Positions 41,124 through 49,854 of a stretch of DNA of 64,000 nt are shown in pieces. Source of the stretch: Pimelobacter simplex (lineage in GTDB: Bacteria > Actinomycetota > Actinomycetes > Propionibacteriales > Nocardioidaceae); contig NZ_FOUK01000009.1 of the NCBI RefSeq assembly GCF_900114845.1, positions 1 through 64,000 of the forward strand, given 5' to 3'. The position numbers and the translations under genes are program-made. Under the pieces are notes generated by a model, which was given only the letters and a program-made list of their open reading frames with translations, was not told the DNA's origin and made no database searches. Positions within the stretch are counted from its first letter, which is position 1; each line of letters begins with the position of its first letter.

Positions 41124-42396
41124 GCTTCTCGAGCGCCGCCAGCTCGACGCACACCGCGACGCCGGCCATCGCCGCCTCGACCTCGGCGAGCACCGGGAAC
41201 GTGGGGGCGAGGCGGATGTTGCGGTCGTTCGGGTCGTTGCTGTGCGGGAACGCCGAGCCCGCCGGGGTCAGCGCGATGCCGGCCTCCTTGGCGAGCGCGA
41301 CCACCCGGGACGCCGTCCCGTCGAGCACGTCGAGGTTGACGAAGTAGCCGCCCGTCGGCACCGTCCACTCGGCGATGCCGAGCCCGCTCAGGCGCGACGA
41401 CAGCGCATCCTCGACCGCCGCGAACTTCGGGGCGATGAGGTCGCGGTGCTTGCGCATGTGGGCGCGGACGCCGTCGGCGTCGCCGAAGAACTCGACGTGG
41501 CGCAGGTGGTTGACCTTGTCCGGGCCGATGGACCCGAAGCCGAGGCGCTGCAGGTACCACGCCTTGTTCTCCGGGGACGCCGCCAGCGCGGCGACGCCGG
41601 CGCCGGCGAACGTGATCTTGGACGTCGACGCGAACATGATCGGCCGGTTCGGGTGGCCCGAGGCCGCGGCGAGGCCGAGCGCGTCGGCGCTCTTGATCTC
41701 GTCGTCGGTGAGGTGGTGGACGGCGTACGCGTTGTCCCAGAAGATCCGGAAGTCCGGCGCCGCGGTCGGCATCGCCATCAGCTCGGCGGCGACCTCGGCG
41801 GAGCAGACCGCACCGGTCGGGTTGGCGTACGTCGGGACGATCCACAGGCCCTTGACGGCCGGGTCGTCGGCGACGAGGCGGCGCACGGCGACCGGATCGG
41901 GGCCGTCGGGGGTCATCGGGACCGGCAGCATCTCGATGCCGAGCTCGGCCAGCATCGTGAAGTGGCGGTCGTAGCCGGGCACCGGGCAGACGAACTTCAC
42001 GACCGGCTCCTCGCCCCACGGACGGGGGGAGTCCGGGCCACCCTTGAGCAGCAGCGCGGTGAGCACCTGGTGCATCATCGTCAGGCTCGAGTTGCCGCCG
42101 CACACGACGCTCGCCACGTCGACCGAGAGCAGGTCGGCGAAGATCTCGCGCATCTCGGTCAGGCCCTCGAGCCCGCCGTAGTTGCGGACGTCCGTGCCCG
42201 ACCGGTCGCGGAAGGACGACGGCAGGCCCAGCAGGTCGTTGGACAGGTCGAGCTGGTCGGCGCCCGGCTTCCCGCGCGTCAGGTCCAGCGTCAGGCCGCG
42301 GGCCTTGAGGTCGTCGTACGCGCCACGCACCGTCGTGAGGCGGGTGGCGAGCTCGTCGGCGGAGAGGGCGGACAGCGGCTGCGCGGAGGTGGTCAC
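41113..42396 (-). CDS. Class I/II PLP-dependent aminotransferase (aspartate aminotransferase-like)
   Basis: 427 residues. RGKPGADQLDLS is an early motif; IVPTYANPTGAVCSAEVAAE contains the Asn-Pro substrate loop; FWDNAYAVHHL supplies the Asp and Tyr that hold PLP; FASTSKITFAGAGVAAL carries the Schiff-base lysine; and RLAPTFP supplies the carboxylate-binding Arg. The layout matches the distinct aspartate aminotransferase subgroup (type Ic-like) of actinobacteria, which moves amino groups between aspartate and 2-oxoglutarate. The start is a GTG at 42396, six bases after CACGAT. It is monocistronic. Confidence 0.85.
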   Translation of the reverse strand: MTTSAQPLSALSADELATRLTTVRGAYDDLKARGLTLDLTRGKPGADQLDLSNDLLGLPSSFRDRSGTDVRNYGGLEGLTEMREIFADLLSVDVASVVCGGNSSLTMMHQVLTALLLKGGPDSPRPWGEEPVVKFVCPVPGYDRHFTMLAELGIEMLPVPMTPDGPDPVAVRRLVADDPAVKGLWIVPTYANPTGAVCSAEVAAELMAMPTAAPDFRIFWDNAYAVHHLTDDEIKSADALGLAAASGHPNRPIMFASTSKITFAGAGVAALAASPENKAWYLQRLGFGSIGPDKVNHLRHVEFFGDADGVRAHMRKHRDLIAPKFAAVEDALSSRLSGLGIAEWTVPTGGYFVNLDVLDGTASRVVALAKEAGIALTPAGSAFPHSNDPNDRNIRLAPTFPVLAEVEAAMAGVAVCVELAALEKLSA

Positions 42397-42473
42397 GGGA
42401 CCATCGTGCCAAGTCCGCGCGCCGCGCGCGCGTCCGGTCCGTCCTGGAGCCTGGCGGCGGCGCCGTCCGGACC

Positions 42474-43043
42474 TCAGAGCTCGCCGCGCTCGCGGCGCAG
42501 CGCCACCATGTCGGCGGTCCGCTGGCGCAGCGCCGCGACGTCCTCGCGGTAGGCCGTCGCGAGGTCGGTGCCGAGCTCGTCGACCTCGCCCGTCGTGGAC
42601 CAGGTCAGCACCACGCTGCCGTCCGGGCGCAGGCCCCAGGTGCGGTCGCCGTCGCCGTGGACGACGAACGCCGGGACGACGTCGGTGATGCCGGCCTCGC
42701 GCAGCTGCAGCGCCCGGACCTCGATCGACGCCCACCCCGGCAGGTCCTCGCCGCCGACCCCGAGCACCACCAGGCCGGGCCAGAACGTCCAGGCCGGGCC
42801 CACGTCGTACGGCTCGGCGGGCGGCCACAGCTCGGTGCGCGCGAGCACCGCCAGGCCGTTGAGCCGGTCGCCGAGGAGGTCGCGCAGGGGCGCCGGCACC
42901 CGCAAACCGAGGGCCGCCTCGAGCGCCGCCACCTGCTCGTCGGTCGCGGGGCCGGCGGCGACGATCTCGTACTCGTCGCGTCCGGTCTCCTGGAGGGCGT
43001 CGATCAGCTGGTCGCGCAGGCCGGGCGTGGGGGAGTCGCTCAT
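42474..43043 (-). CDS. SMI1/KNR4 (SUKH) family protein
   Basis: 189 residues. GPATDEQVAALEAALGLRVPAPLRDLLGDRLNGLAVL is the characteristic SMI1/KNR4 opening, then WTFWPGLVVLGVGGEDLPGW and VVHGDGDRTWGLRPDGSVVL. SUKH proteins often serve as immunity proteins for contact-dependent toxins, but many act as stand-alone proteins. No toxin gene is adjacent. It precedes the divergent L10 leader. Confidence 0.8.
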   Translation of the reverse strand: MSDSPTPGLRDQLIDALQETGRDEYEIVAAGPATDEQVAALEAALGLRVPAPLRDLLGDRLNGLAVLARTELWPPAEPYDVGPAWTFWPGLVVLGVGGEDLPGWASIEVRALQLREAGITDVVPAFVVHGDGDRTWGLRPDGSVVLTWSTTGEVDELGTDLATAYREDVAALRQRTADMVALRRERGEL

Positions 43044-43127
43044 GCCGGCACCGTCCCCGGCGCCCGCGGCAGCAAACGCGCAGGGTCGCCGATTTGGCCG
43101 AGCGCGCCGGGCGCCGTACCGTTGCCG

Positions 43128-43300
43128 ACTGAAACCTTAAGACCGCCGGTCGTCCGGGCTCCCAGCCCTGACCGAAGGTGCCGCCGAGAGGCGGACGGCC
43201 TGCGCAGGGGATCAGAGCAAGAACAAGGTGCATCGCAAGGTGCACGCTGTCCACGCCCTGAGCGCCTGCGCTCGGGGCGTTCGTCATTCTGACGGGTCCT
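43128..43300 (+). ncRNA. Ribosomal protein L10 leader
   Basis: A structured, GC-rich leader between the promoter and rplJ with several short helices, including CCGCC/GGCGG near 43180-43195, CCTGCGCAGG near 43199, and GGTGCATCGCAAGGTGCA near 43229. Position and the GCCTGCGCAGG element fit the L10 leader to which L10/L7-L12 bind to repress translation of rplJ-rplL. The 3' hairpin before the AAGGAGACCC ribosome site would be the switch. Exact ends are uncertain. Confidence 0.6.
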
Positions 43301-43329
43301 TCGCGGTGGTAACCACTGGAAGGAGACCC

Positions 43330-43983
43330 ATGGCGCGGGCAGACAAGCAGGCCGCCGTCGCGGAGATCGCTGAGTCCTTCAGCGAGTCCGCTGGCGCTGT
43401 GCTGACCGAGTACCGCGGTCTCACCGTCAAGGAGCTGCAGGACCTTCGCCGCTCCCTCGGTGCGAACGCCAACTACGCCGTGGTCAAGAACACGCTGGCC
43501 AAGCTCGCCGCCACGGAGGCGGGCATCGAGGGCTTCGACGAGCTCCTCACCGGCCCGACCGCCATCGCCTTCATCAAGGGCGACGTCGTCGAGGCCGCCA
43601 AGGGCCTGCGTGACTTTGCCAAGGCGAACCCCACCCTCGTGATCAAGGGTGGCGTTCTGGACGGCAACCTCCTCGACGCGAAGGAGATCGCCAAGCTGGC
43701 CGATCTCGAGTCGCGCGAGGTGCTCCTGGGCAAGCTGGCGGGCGCGATGCTCGCTTCGCTCAGCCAGGCCGTCTACCTCCTCAACGCCCCGCTCGCCCAG
43801 GCTGCCCGGCTCGCCGGTGCCCTGGAGGCGAAGGCCCAGGAGGACCCCTCGATCCTCGCAGGTGGTGCCGGTACGCCGGCCGCTGCCGAGGAGACCCCGG
43901 CTGCCGACGAGGCCGCCGCCGAGGAGGCCCCCGAGGCCCCCGAGGCTGCCGCCGACGAGGCCGCCGACTCCGCCGACGCCTGA
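43330..43983 (+). CDS. rplJ: 50S ribosomal protein L10
   Basis: 217 residues. ADKQAAVAEIAESFSESAGA, then VLTEYRGLTVKELQDLRRSL, then NANYAVVKNTLAKLAA is the L10 N-terminal rRNA-binding domain; an acidic Ala/Glu/Pro-rich extension of about 45 residues follows. L10 anchors the L7/L12 dimers on the stalk. The ATG at 43330 has GAAGGAGAC upstream; longer in-frame starts would run into the leader. Confidence 0.96.
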   Translation: MARADKQAAVAEIAESFSESAGAVLTEYRGLTVKELQDLRRSLGANANYAVVKNTLAKLAATEAGIEGFDELLTGPTAIAFIKGDVVEAAKGLRDFAKANPTLVIKGGVLDGNLLDAKEIAKLADLESREVLLGKLAGAMLASLSQAVYLLNAPLAQAARLAGALEAKAQEDPSILAGGAGTPAAAEETPAADEAAAEEAPEAPEAAADEAADSADA

Positions 43984-44058
43984 TTCCAGGCCGACGTACC
44001 ACCACCTGAAACCCGGTCCGCGTCCGCGGGCCACAAGCACCAAGAAGGAGACGCCACC

Positions 44059-44451
44059 ATGGCGAAGCTCACCACCGACGAGCTCCTCGACGCGTTCAAG
44101 GAGATGACCCTCATCGAGCTCTCCGAGTTCGTGAAGCAGTTCGAGGAGACCTTCGGCGTCACCGCCGCCGCCCCGGTCGCCGTTGCCGCCGCTCCCGCCG
44201 CCGGCGGTGCCGCGGGCGGTGCCGAGGAGGCCGCTGCCCAGGACGAGTTCGACGTCATCCTCGAGGCCGCTGGTGACAAGAAGATCAACGTCATCAAGGA
44301 GGTCCGCGCGCTGACCTCCCTCGGTCTCAAGGAGGCCAAGGACCTCGTCGAGGGCGCCCCGAAGGCGATCCTCGAGAAGGTCAACAAGGAGGCCGCTGAC
44401 AAGGCCAAGGAGGCGCTCGAGGGCGCCGGCGCCACCGTCACCCTCAAGTGA
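44059..44451 (+). CDS. rplL: 50S ribosomal protein L7/L12
   Basis: 130 residues. N-terminal dimer domain TTDELLDAFKEMTLIELSEF; Ala/Gly hinge (about residues 35-55); C-terminal domain with EFDVILEAAGDKKINVIKEV, then RALTSLGLKEAKDLVEGAPK. It recruits translation GTPases. AAGGAG lies before the ATG. A textbook terminator follows. Confidence 0.97.
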   Translation: MAKLTTDELLDAFKEMTLIELSEFVKQFEETFGVTAAAPVAVAAAPAAGGAAGGAEEAAAQDEFDVILEAAGDKKINVIKEVRALTSLGLKEAKDLVEGAPKAILEKVNKEAADKAKEALEGAGATVTLK

Positions 44452-44510
44452 TCTCCTCCGGTCACCTCGCCCCCTCCGGGGCGGCGTAGGCGGCCGGACA
44501 GCATCGCAGG

Positions 44511-44553
44511 CACGAGGCGGATCCCTCCGGGGATCCGCCTCGTGCTGTTTTTT
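44511..44553 (+). terminator. Intrinsic terminator after rplL
   Basis: CACGAGGCGGATCCC pairs perfectly with GGGATCCGCCTCGTG (loop TCCG), then CTGTTTTTT. It is the clearest Rho-independent terminator in the window. Confidence 0.93.
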
Positions 44554-44556
44554 GCC

Positions 44557-44704
44557 GCGAAGTGCGCGGGTTGCGGGTCCGAAGTACGCCGGTTGCGGGG
44601 TCGAGGTGCGGAGCCGATCCGGCAACGCGCACCTCGACCCCGCAAGTCACCCACTTCGCGCCCGCAACCGGCGCACCTCGCGCCCGCAACCGGCGCACTT
44701 CGCG
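44557..44704. repeat. Cluster of five inverted and direct repeats of a 20-base motif
   Basis: Copies of a motif like AAGTGCGCCGGTTGCGGG lie at about 44557-44577 and 44580-44599 in one orientation, and in the other at about 44638-44660, 44661-44682 and 44683-44704. Extra half-motifs (CGAGGTGCG / CGCACCTCG) lie between them. Together they can fold into a large cruciform. The rest of the gap to the mce ATPase gene (44705-44883) holds only its promoter. Confidence 0.8.
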
Positions 44705-44883
44705 GGGGGAGACCGGCTAGCACTACTCGCGAGTTGGACGCTAGAGCTACTCGTCAGTACTTTGCGGGTCTCGATGGTCGGGTAGGCGTGACGCATGCCA
44801 CGGATGCCGCGTAACGTGCGCCACGTGGCTGCGTTGTTCCTACGCAGCCTGCGGGCCGCGAGCGGACGAGGGAGAGGTCAATC

Positions 44884-45846
44884 ATGGGCGTCGACGTACA
44901 GGTGACGAACCTGACGAAGCAGTTCGGGAAGCAGCTCATCTGGAAGGGTGTGTCGCTGACCCTGCCTGCGGGCGAGATCTCGGTGATGCTGGGCCCGTCG
45001 GGTACTGGCAAGTCCGTCTTCCTCAAGGCGCTCATCGGCCTGATCAAGCCCGACGAGGGCTCGATCGTGATCGAGGGCACCGACATCGCCTCGTGCTCCG
45101 AGAAGGAGCTCTACGAGATCCGCAAGCTGTTCGGCGTGCTGTTCCAGGACGGCGCGATGTTCGGCTCGATGAACCTGTTCGACAACGTCGCCTTCCCGCT
45201 GCGCGAGCACACCAAGAAGTCCGAGTCCGAGATCCGTGACATCGTCATGGAGAAGATGGACATGGTCGGTCTGCTCGGCGCCGAGGACAAGCTGCCCGGT
45301 GAGATCTCCGGCGGCATGCGCAAGCGGGCCGGGCTGGCCCGCGCGCTGGTGCTCGACCCCGAGATCCTGCTGATCGACGAGCCCGACTCGGGCCTCGACC
45401 CGGTGCGCACGTCGTTCATCAACCAGCTCTTCGTCGACCTCAACGCGCAGATCGACGCGACCTTCCTCATCGTCACCCACGACATCCACAGCGTGCGGGT
45501 GGTGCCGGACCAGATCGGTCTGCTCTACCACAAGCACCTGGCGATGTACGGGCCGCGCGAGATGCTGCTGTCCTCGGACGAGCCCGTCGTGCGCCAGTTC
45601 CTCAACGCGCAGACGATCGGGCCGATCGGCATGTCGGAGGAGAAGGACGCCGACCAGCTGGAGGCCGAGAAGGACATGGACCTGCCGCCGCTGCCGCCGA
45701 TCCCGCTCCAGATGGAGCCCTCCAACGGCATCCCGCGCCGGGCGCAGGCCGAGCCGGGTGCCTGGTGCCGGGCCAACGGCATCACGCCGCCGCCGGGCTC
45801 GTTCACGCGCGAGGCCGAGCACGCCGCGGGGCAGCAGCAGAGCTGA
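44884..45846 (+). CDS. Mce-system ABC ATPase (MceG/MlaF-like)
   Basis: 320 residues. Walker A MLGPSGTGKSVFLKALIGLI, signature GEISGGMRKRAGLARALVL, Walker B ILLIDEPDSGLDPV. The KSVFLKALIGL and DSGLDP variants are those of the MlaF/Mkl group, which powers lipid transport by MCE systems. The C-terminal 90 residues (PLQMEPSNGIPRRAQAEPGA) are Pro-rich, longer than MlaF, as in actinobacterial MceG. It is the first gene of the mce operon; in mycobacteria the equivalent gene is unlinked. It follows the repeat cluster and should have its own promoter near 44800-44870. Confidence 0.9.
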   Translation: MGVDVQVTNLTKQFGKQLIWKGVSLTLPAGEISVMLGPSGTGKSVFLKALIGLIKPDEGSIVIEGTDIASCSEKELYEIRKLFGVLFQDGAMFGSMNLFDNVAFPLREHTKKSESEIRDIVMEKMDMVGLLGAEDKLPGEISGGMRKRAGLARALVLDPEILLIDEPDSGLDPVRTSFINQLFVDLNAQIDATFLIVTHDIHSVRVVPDQIGLLYHKHLAMYGPREMLLSSDEPVVRQFLNAQTIGPIGMSEEKDADQLEAEKDMDLPPLPPIPLQMEPSNGIPRRAQAEPGAWCRANGITPPPGSFTREAEHAAGQQQS

Positions 45847-45914
45847 GCCGGCCGGCGCGGGCGCAGCGAAGAACGAGACGAGGAGACCGGGATCAGTACG
45901 GAAAGGGGCGGTAG

Positions 45915-46697
45915 GTGTCGCTGACCGCTGCACGTGTCATCGCCCCACTCGGTACGGCGGGCAAGCTCTTCGCCTTCGCGCTCGACGTCGGTCGCGGGCT
46001 CTTCCGGCGACCCTTCCAGACGCGGGAGTTCATCCAGCAGGCCTGGTTCATCGCCTCGGTCACGATCATCCCGACGGCGCTGGTCGCCATCCCGTTCGGC
46101 GCGGTCATCGCGCTGCAGGTCGGTGGCCTGATCAAGCAGTTCGGCGCCCAGTCGTTCACCGGCTCGGCGTCGGTGCTGGCGGTCATCCAGCAGGCCGGGC
46201 CGATCGCGACGGCGCTGCTGATCGCGGGCGCCGGCGGCTCGGCGATCGCGGCCGACCTCGGCGCGCGCAAGATCCGCGAAGAGCTCGACGCGATGATGGT
46301 GCTGGGCATCGACCCGATCCAGCGGCTCGTCGTGCCCCGGGTGCTCGCCTGCATGCTCGTCGCGGTCTTCCTCAACGGCATGGTGAGCGTCGTCGGCGTG
46401 GCCGGCGGCTACGTCTTCAACGTCATCCTCCAAGACGGTACGCCGGGCGCGTACCTCGCGAGCTTCACCGCGCTCGCCCAGCTGCCGGACGTCTGGATCG
46501 GCATGATCAAGGCGCTCGTCTTCGGCCTGATCGCCGCGATCGTGGCCGCCTACAAGGGCATGAACGCCGCCGGCGGCCCGAAGGGTGTCGGCGACGCGGT
46601 CAACGAGTCGGTCGTCATCACCTTCCTCCTCCTGTTCGTCGTCAACTTCACCCTGAGCACGATCTACCTGCAGGTCGTGCCCCCGAAGACGGGTTAG
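45915..46697 (+). CDS. MlaE/YrbE-type permease A of the mce system
   Basis: 260 residues, about five to six membrane segments. FIQQAWFIASVTIIPTALVA, then QVGGLIKQFGAQSFTGSASV, then ADLGARKIREELDAMMVLGI (the EExDA coupling loop), then PIQRLVVPRVLACMLVAVFL. YrbE proteins form the inner-membrane permease through which lipids or sterols pass to the cytoplasm. A GTG start with AAAGGGGCGGTAG upstream. It is eight bases from the second permease. Confidence 0.92.
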   Translation: MSLTAARVIAPLGTAGKLFAFALDVGRGLFRRPFQTREFIQQAWFIASVTIIPTALVAIPFGAVIALQVGGLIKQFGAQSFTGSASVLAVIQQAGPIATALLIAGAGGSAIAADLGARKIREELDAMMVLGIDPIQRLVVPRVLACMLVAVFLNGMVSVVGVAGGYVFNVILQDGTPGAYLASFTALAQLPDVWIGMIKALVFGLIAAIVAAYKGMNAAGGPKGVGDAVNESVVITFLLLFVVNFTLSTIYLQVVPPKTG

Positions 46698-46704
46698 CGA
46701 CGAC

Positions 46705-47532
46705 ATGGCGAACATCAAGGCGATCTACGACCGGCCGATGAAGGGCCTGGACAACCTCGGCCACGAGCTGTCCTTCTACCTCAAGGTCCTCCTCGCGCTG
46801 CCCCGGTCGGTCAAGCGCTACCCGCGCGAGATCCTGCGCATCCTCGCCGAGGTCACCCTCGGCTCGGGTGCGCTCGCGGTCATCGGCGGCACGGTCGGCG
46901 TCATCATCGGCATGACGTTCTTCACCGGCGCCCAGGTCGGGCTCTCCGGCTACGCCGCGCTCAACCAGCTCGGGACGGCGGCCTTCTCCGGCTTCGTCTC
47001 CGCCTACTTCAACACCCGCGAGATCGCGCCGCTGGTCGCCGGCATCGCGCTCGCGGCAACGGTCGGCTGCGGCTTCACCGCCCAGCTCGGCGCCATGCGG
47101 ATCTCCGAGGAGATCGACGCCGTCGAGGTGATGGCGATCCCGTCGATGCAGTTCCTGGTCACCACGCGGGTGATCGGCGGCCTGATCGCCATCGTCCCCC
47201 TGTACGTCGTGGGCCTGCTGTCGTCCTACGTCGCGAGCCGGCTGGTGGTCACCCAGTTCTACGGGCAGTCGTCCGGCACCTACGACCACTACTTCAACCA
47301 GTTCCTGCCACCCGGCGACGTGCTGTGGTCCTTCGGCAAGGTGCTGGTCTTCGCTGTGGTCGTCATCCTCATCCACTGCTACCACGGCTACACCGCCTCC
47401 GGCGGCCCGGCCGGGGTGGGCGTGGCCGTGGGTCGCGCGGTGCGGACGAGCATCGTGGCGATCAACGTGATCGACCTCTTCCTGTCGATGGCCATCTGGG
47501 GTGCCTCCACGACCGTCCGGCTGGCGGGGTGA
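46705..47532 (+). CDS. MlaE/YrbE-type permease B of the mce system
   Basis: 275 residues. VIGGTVGVIIGMTFFTGAQV, then FSGFVSAYFNTREIAPLVAG, then AQLGAMRISEEIDAVEVMAI, then PSMQFLVTTRVIGGLIAIVP. It has the same fold as the previous gene and forms a heterodimer with it. The EExDA loop binds the ATPase. It ends eight bases before the first MCE gene. Confidence 0.92.
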   Translation: MANIKAIYDRPMKGLDNLGHELSFYLKVLLALPRSVKRYPREILRILAEVTLGSGALAVIGGTVGVIIGMTFFTGAQVGLSGYAALNQLGTAAFSGFVSAYFNTREIAPLVAGIALAATVGCGFTAQLGAMRISEEIDAVEVMAIPSMQFLVTTRVIGGLIAIVPLYVVGLLSSYVASRLVVTQFYGQSSGTYDHYFNQFLPPGDVLWSFGKVLVFAVVVILIHCYHGYTASGGPAGVGVAVGRAVRTSIVAINVIDLFLSMAIWGASTTVRLAG

Positions 47533-47539
47533 GGCGACG

Positions 47540-48799
47540 ATGAACCGCATCCTGTCCGCGCACCGCGCGCTCGGCGTCGTCTTCGTGTGCCTGCTGCTGG
47601 TCGGCGTCTGGCTGACCTACGCGACCTTCACCAAGAAGTTCACGAGCTACGACAAGGTCACCCTCGAGACCACCAACATCGGTCTCCAGCTGCCCAACCG
47701 GGCCGACGTCAAGGTGCGCGGCGTGATCGTGGGCGAGGTGCTCGCCGCCGAGTCCGGCGACGCGGGCGGGGCGAAGATCACGCTCGGCATCTACCCCGAC
47801 AAGATCGGTGTGGTCCCGGCCAACGTGACCGGCTCGATCGTGCCCAAGACGCTCTTCGGCGAGAAGTACGTCTCGCTCGTCATCCCCGACAGCGGCCCGT
47901 CCGGCACCATCCGGGCCGGCGCGACCATCGAGCACACGGTGGTGAGCACCGAGCTCGAGGAGGTGCTCTCCGACCTCTACCCGCTGCTCGAGGCGGTGCG
48001 CCCGGCCGACCTCAACATGACGCTGACCGCGCTGGCGACGGCGCTCGAGGGCCGCGGCGAGCAGCTCGGCAAGAACCTCGAGGTGCTCGACTCCTACCTC
48101 AAGCGGCTCAACCCGCAGATCCCGGCGCTGCTCGAGGACCTCAAGCTCACCGCCGACGTCTCCGACACCTACGCCGACATCCTTCCCCAGGTGGCCCAGA
48201 TCCTCGACGACACCGTCAAGACCACCGGCACCATCGAGGAGCGCGAGGCCTCGCTGCGCGCGACCCTGCGCGACGTCCGGACGTTCTCCGACACCGCGCG
48301 CTCGTTCCTCGACGCCAACGCCGAGCGGCTCGAGGAGGCCGGCCGGCTGAGCACGCCGATCCTGCGCGCGGTGGCCCGCTACGCCCCCGAGATCCCGTGC
48401 ATGGCGCAGGCGATCACCGTCGTCCAGGGCCGGCTCGCCCAGGCGTTCCGCGGCTACCAGCTGCACATCGTGCTCGAGACGCTGCAGGACCAGCCGCGCA
48501 AGTACACCGACAAGGACACGCCGATCTTCGGCGACGACCGCGGTCCCGACTGCCTCGGCCTGCCCAACCCGCCGTGGAGCCAGGAGAACCCGCACGGCCC
48601 GCTGCCGCACCTCAACGACGGCATCAACGGCAACACCGGCAAGGGCAACCTGCGCCCGGCTCCCGGCTACCGCGGCACCCCCGACGACGTCACCGCCCTG
48701 CGCGGCGCCCTCGACGCCGAGTACGGCGAGGGCACGGGCTCCGACCTCAACGTCCTGCTCGCCGGCCCGCTCCTGGCCCAGGGGGGTGGGCGCCGATGA
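47540..48799 (+). CDS. MCE family protein A
   Basis: 419 residues. One N-terminal membrane anchor (ALGVVFVCLLLVGVWLTYAT), then the MCE domain: NRADVKVRGVIVGEVLAAES, then TGSIVPKTLFGEKYVSLVIP. A long helical region follows (residues 130-280), and a C-terminal extension with GPLPHLNDGINGNTGKGNLR. MCE proteins form hexameric tubes carrying lipid between membranes and permease. It starts at ATG 47540 and overlaps the next gene (ATGA). Confidence 0.9.
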   Translation: MNRILSAHRALGVVFVCLLLVGVWLTYATFTKKFTSYDKVTLETTNIGLQLPNRADVKVRGVIVGEVLAAESGDAGGAKITLGIYPDKIGVVPANVTGSIVPKTLFGEKYVSLVIPDSGPSGTIRAGATIEHTVVSTELEEVLSDLYPLLEAVRPADLNMTLTALATALEGRGEQLGKNLEVLDSYLKRLNPQIPALLEDLKLTADVSDTYADILPQVAQILDDTVKTTGTIEEREASLRATLRDVRTFSDTARSFLDANAERLEEAGRLSTPILRAVARYAPEIPCMAQAITVVQGRLAQAFRGYQLHIVLETLQDQPRKYTDKDTPIFGDDRGPDCLGLPNPPWSQENPHGPLPHLNDGINGNTGKGNLRPAPGYRGTPDDVTALRGALDAEYGEGTGSDLNVLLAGPLLAQGGGRR

Positions 48800-49854
48800 T
48801 CCGCGGCCTCGACAAGCAGACCGGCGGCGCGCTGGTCCGGCTGGTGATCTTCATGGTCACCACCGCGCTCGCGACCGGCGTCCTCATCATCACCATCGGC
48901 AACCTGTCCTTCGGCAGCACGAAGCAGTACTCGGCCGACTTCACCGACGCCACCGGCGTCAACAAGGGCGACGACGTCCGCATCGCGGGCGTCAAGGTCG
49001 GCACGGTCGAGGGCATCGAGGTCAAGGGCGCGAACCGGGCGCGGGTGACCTTCAAGGTCGACTCCGACACCGTCATCGACGGCGCGACCCACGCCCGCAT
49101 CCGCTACCGCAACCTGATCGGCCAGCGCTACATCTCGCTGACCCAGGAGGGCACCGGCGGCGGCCGGATCGCCGAGGGCAAGACCATCGCCATGGACCAC
49201 ACCGAGCCCGCGCTCGACCTGACCGTCCTCTTCAACGGCTTCAAGCCGCTCTTCCAGGCGCTCTCGCCCGACGACATCAACAAGCTCTCCTACGAGATCG
49301 TCCAGGTCTTCCAGGGCGAGGGCGGCACCGTCGAGAGCCTGCTGTCGAGCACCGCGTCGGTCACCCAGACGCTGGCCGACCGCGACCAGGTGATCGGCGA
49401 CCTGATCGACAACCTCGACTACGTCCTGGGCCACGTCGCCGACCGCGACAAGCAGCTCACCCGCCTCATCGACAGCTTCCGCTCGCTCGTCGGCGGCCTC
49501 AACGACGACCGCGAGGCGATCCTCGCCTCGCTCGACTCGATCTCCGACCTGTCCGTGCAGACGGCGGCCCTGGTCACCGACATCAAGGACCCGTTCGTCA
49601 AGGACATCAAGGAGCTGCGCAAGCTCGCCGGCAACCTCGACCGCAACCGCAAGGAGATCGACCGCTCCCTGCAGGTGCTGCCGATCAAGCTGACCAAGAT
49701 CGGCCGGACGGCGACCTACGGCTCCTGGTTCAACTTCTACCTCTGCAACTTCCAGGCCACGATCACGCTGCCGGGCGCGAAGAAGCCGCTCCCGCCGGTC
49801 GGCTACCCGGTCTCGGCCGACCGCTGCCACCTCGAGCGAGAGGTGGCGCGCTGA
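48796..49854 (+). CDS. MCE family protein B
   Basis: 352 residues. Membrane anchor LVRLVIFMVTTALATGVLII. MCE domain TDATGVNKGDDVRIAGVKVG, then RYRNLIGQRYISLTQEGTGG. A long helical coil (residues 160-300) with FKPLFQALSPDDINKLSYEI. The last part (FNFYLCNFQATITLPG) is typical of MceB. Translationally coupled at both ends (ATGA before, TGATG after). Confidence 0.9.
   Translation: MIRGLDKQTGGALVRLVIFMVTTALATGVLIITIGNLSFGSTKQYSADFTDATGVNKGDDVRIAGVKVGTVEGIEVKGANRARVTFKVDSDTVIDGATHARIRYRNLIGQRYISLTQEGTGGGRIAEGKTIAMDHTEPALDLTVLFNGFKPLFQALSPDDINKLSYEIVQVFQGEGGTVESLLSSTASVTQTLADRDQVIGDLIDNLDYVLGHVADRDKQLTRLIDSFRSLVGGLNDDREAILASLDSISDLSVQTAALVTDIKDPFVKDIKELRKLAGNLDRNRKEIDRSLQVLPIKLTKIGRTATYGSWFNFYLCNFQATITLPGAKKPLPPVGYPVSADRCHLEREVAR

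Noticed and set aside
44557..44704. A CRISPR array in the repeat cluster
   Set aside because: Copies are in both orientations with irregular spacing and no cas genes are nearby.
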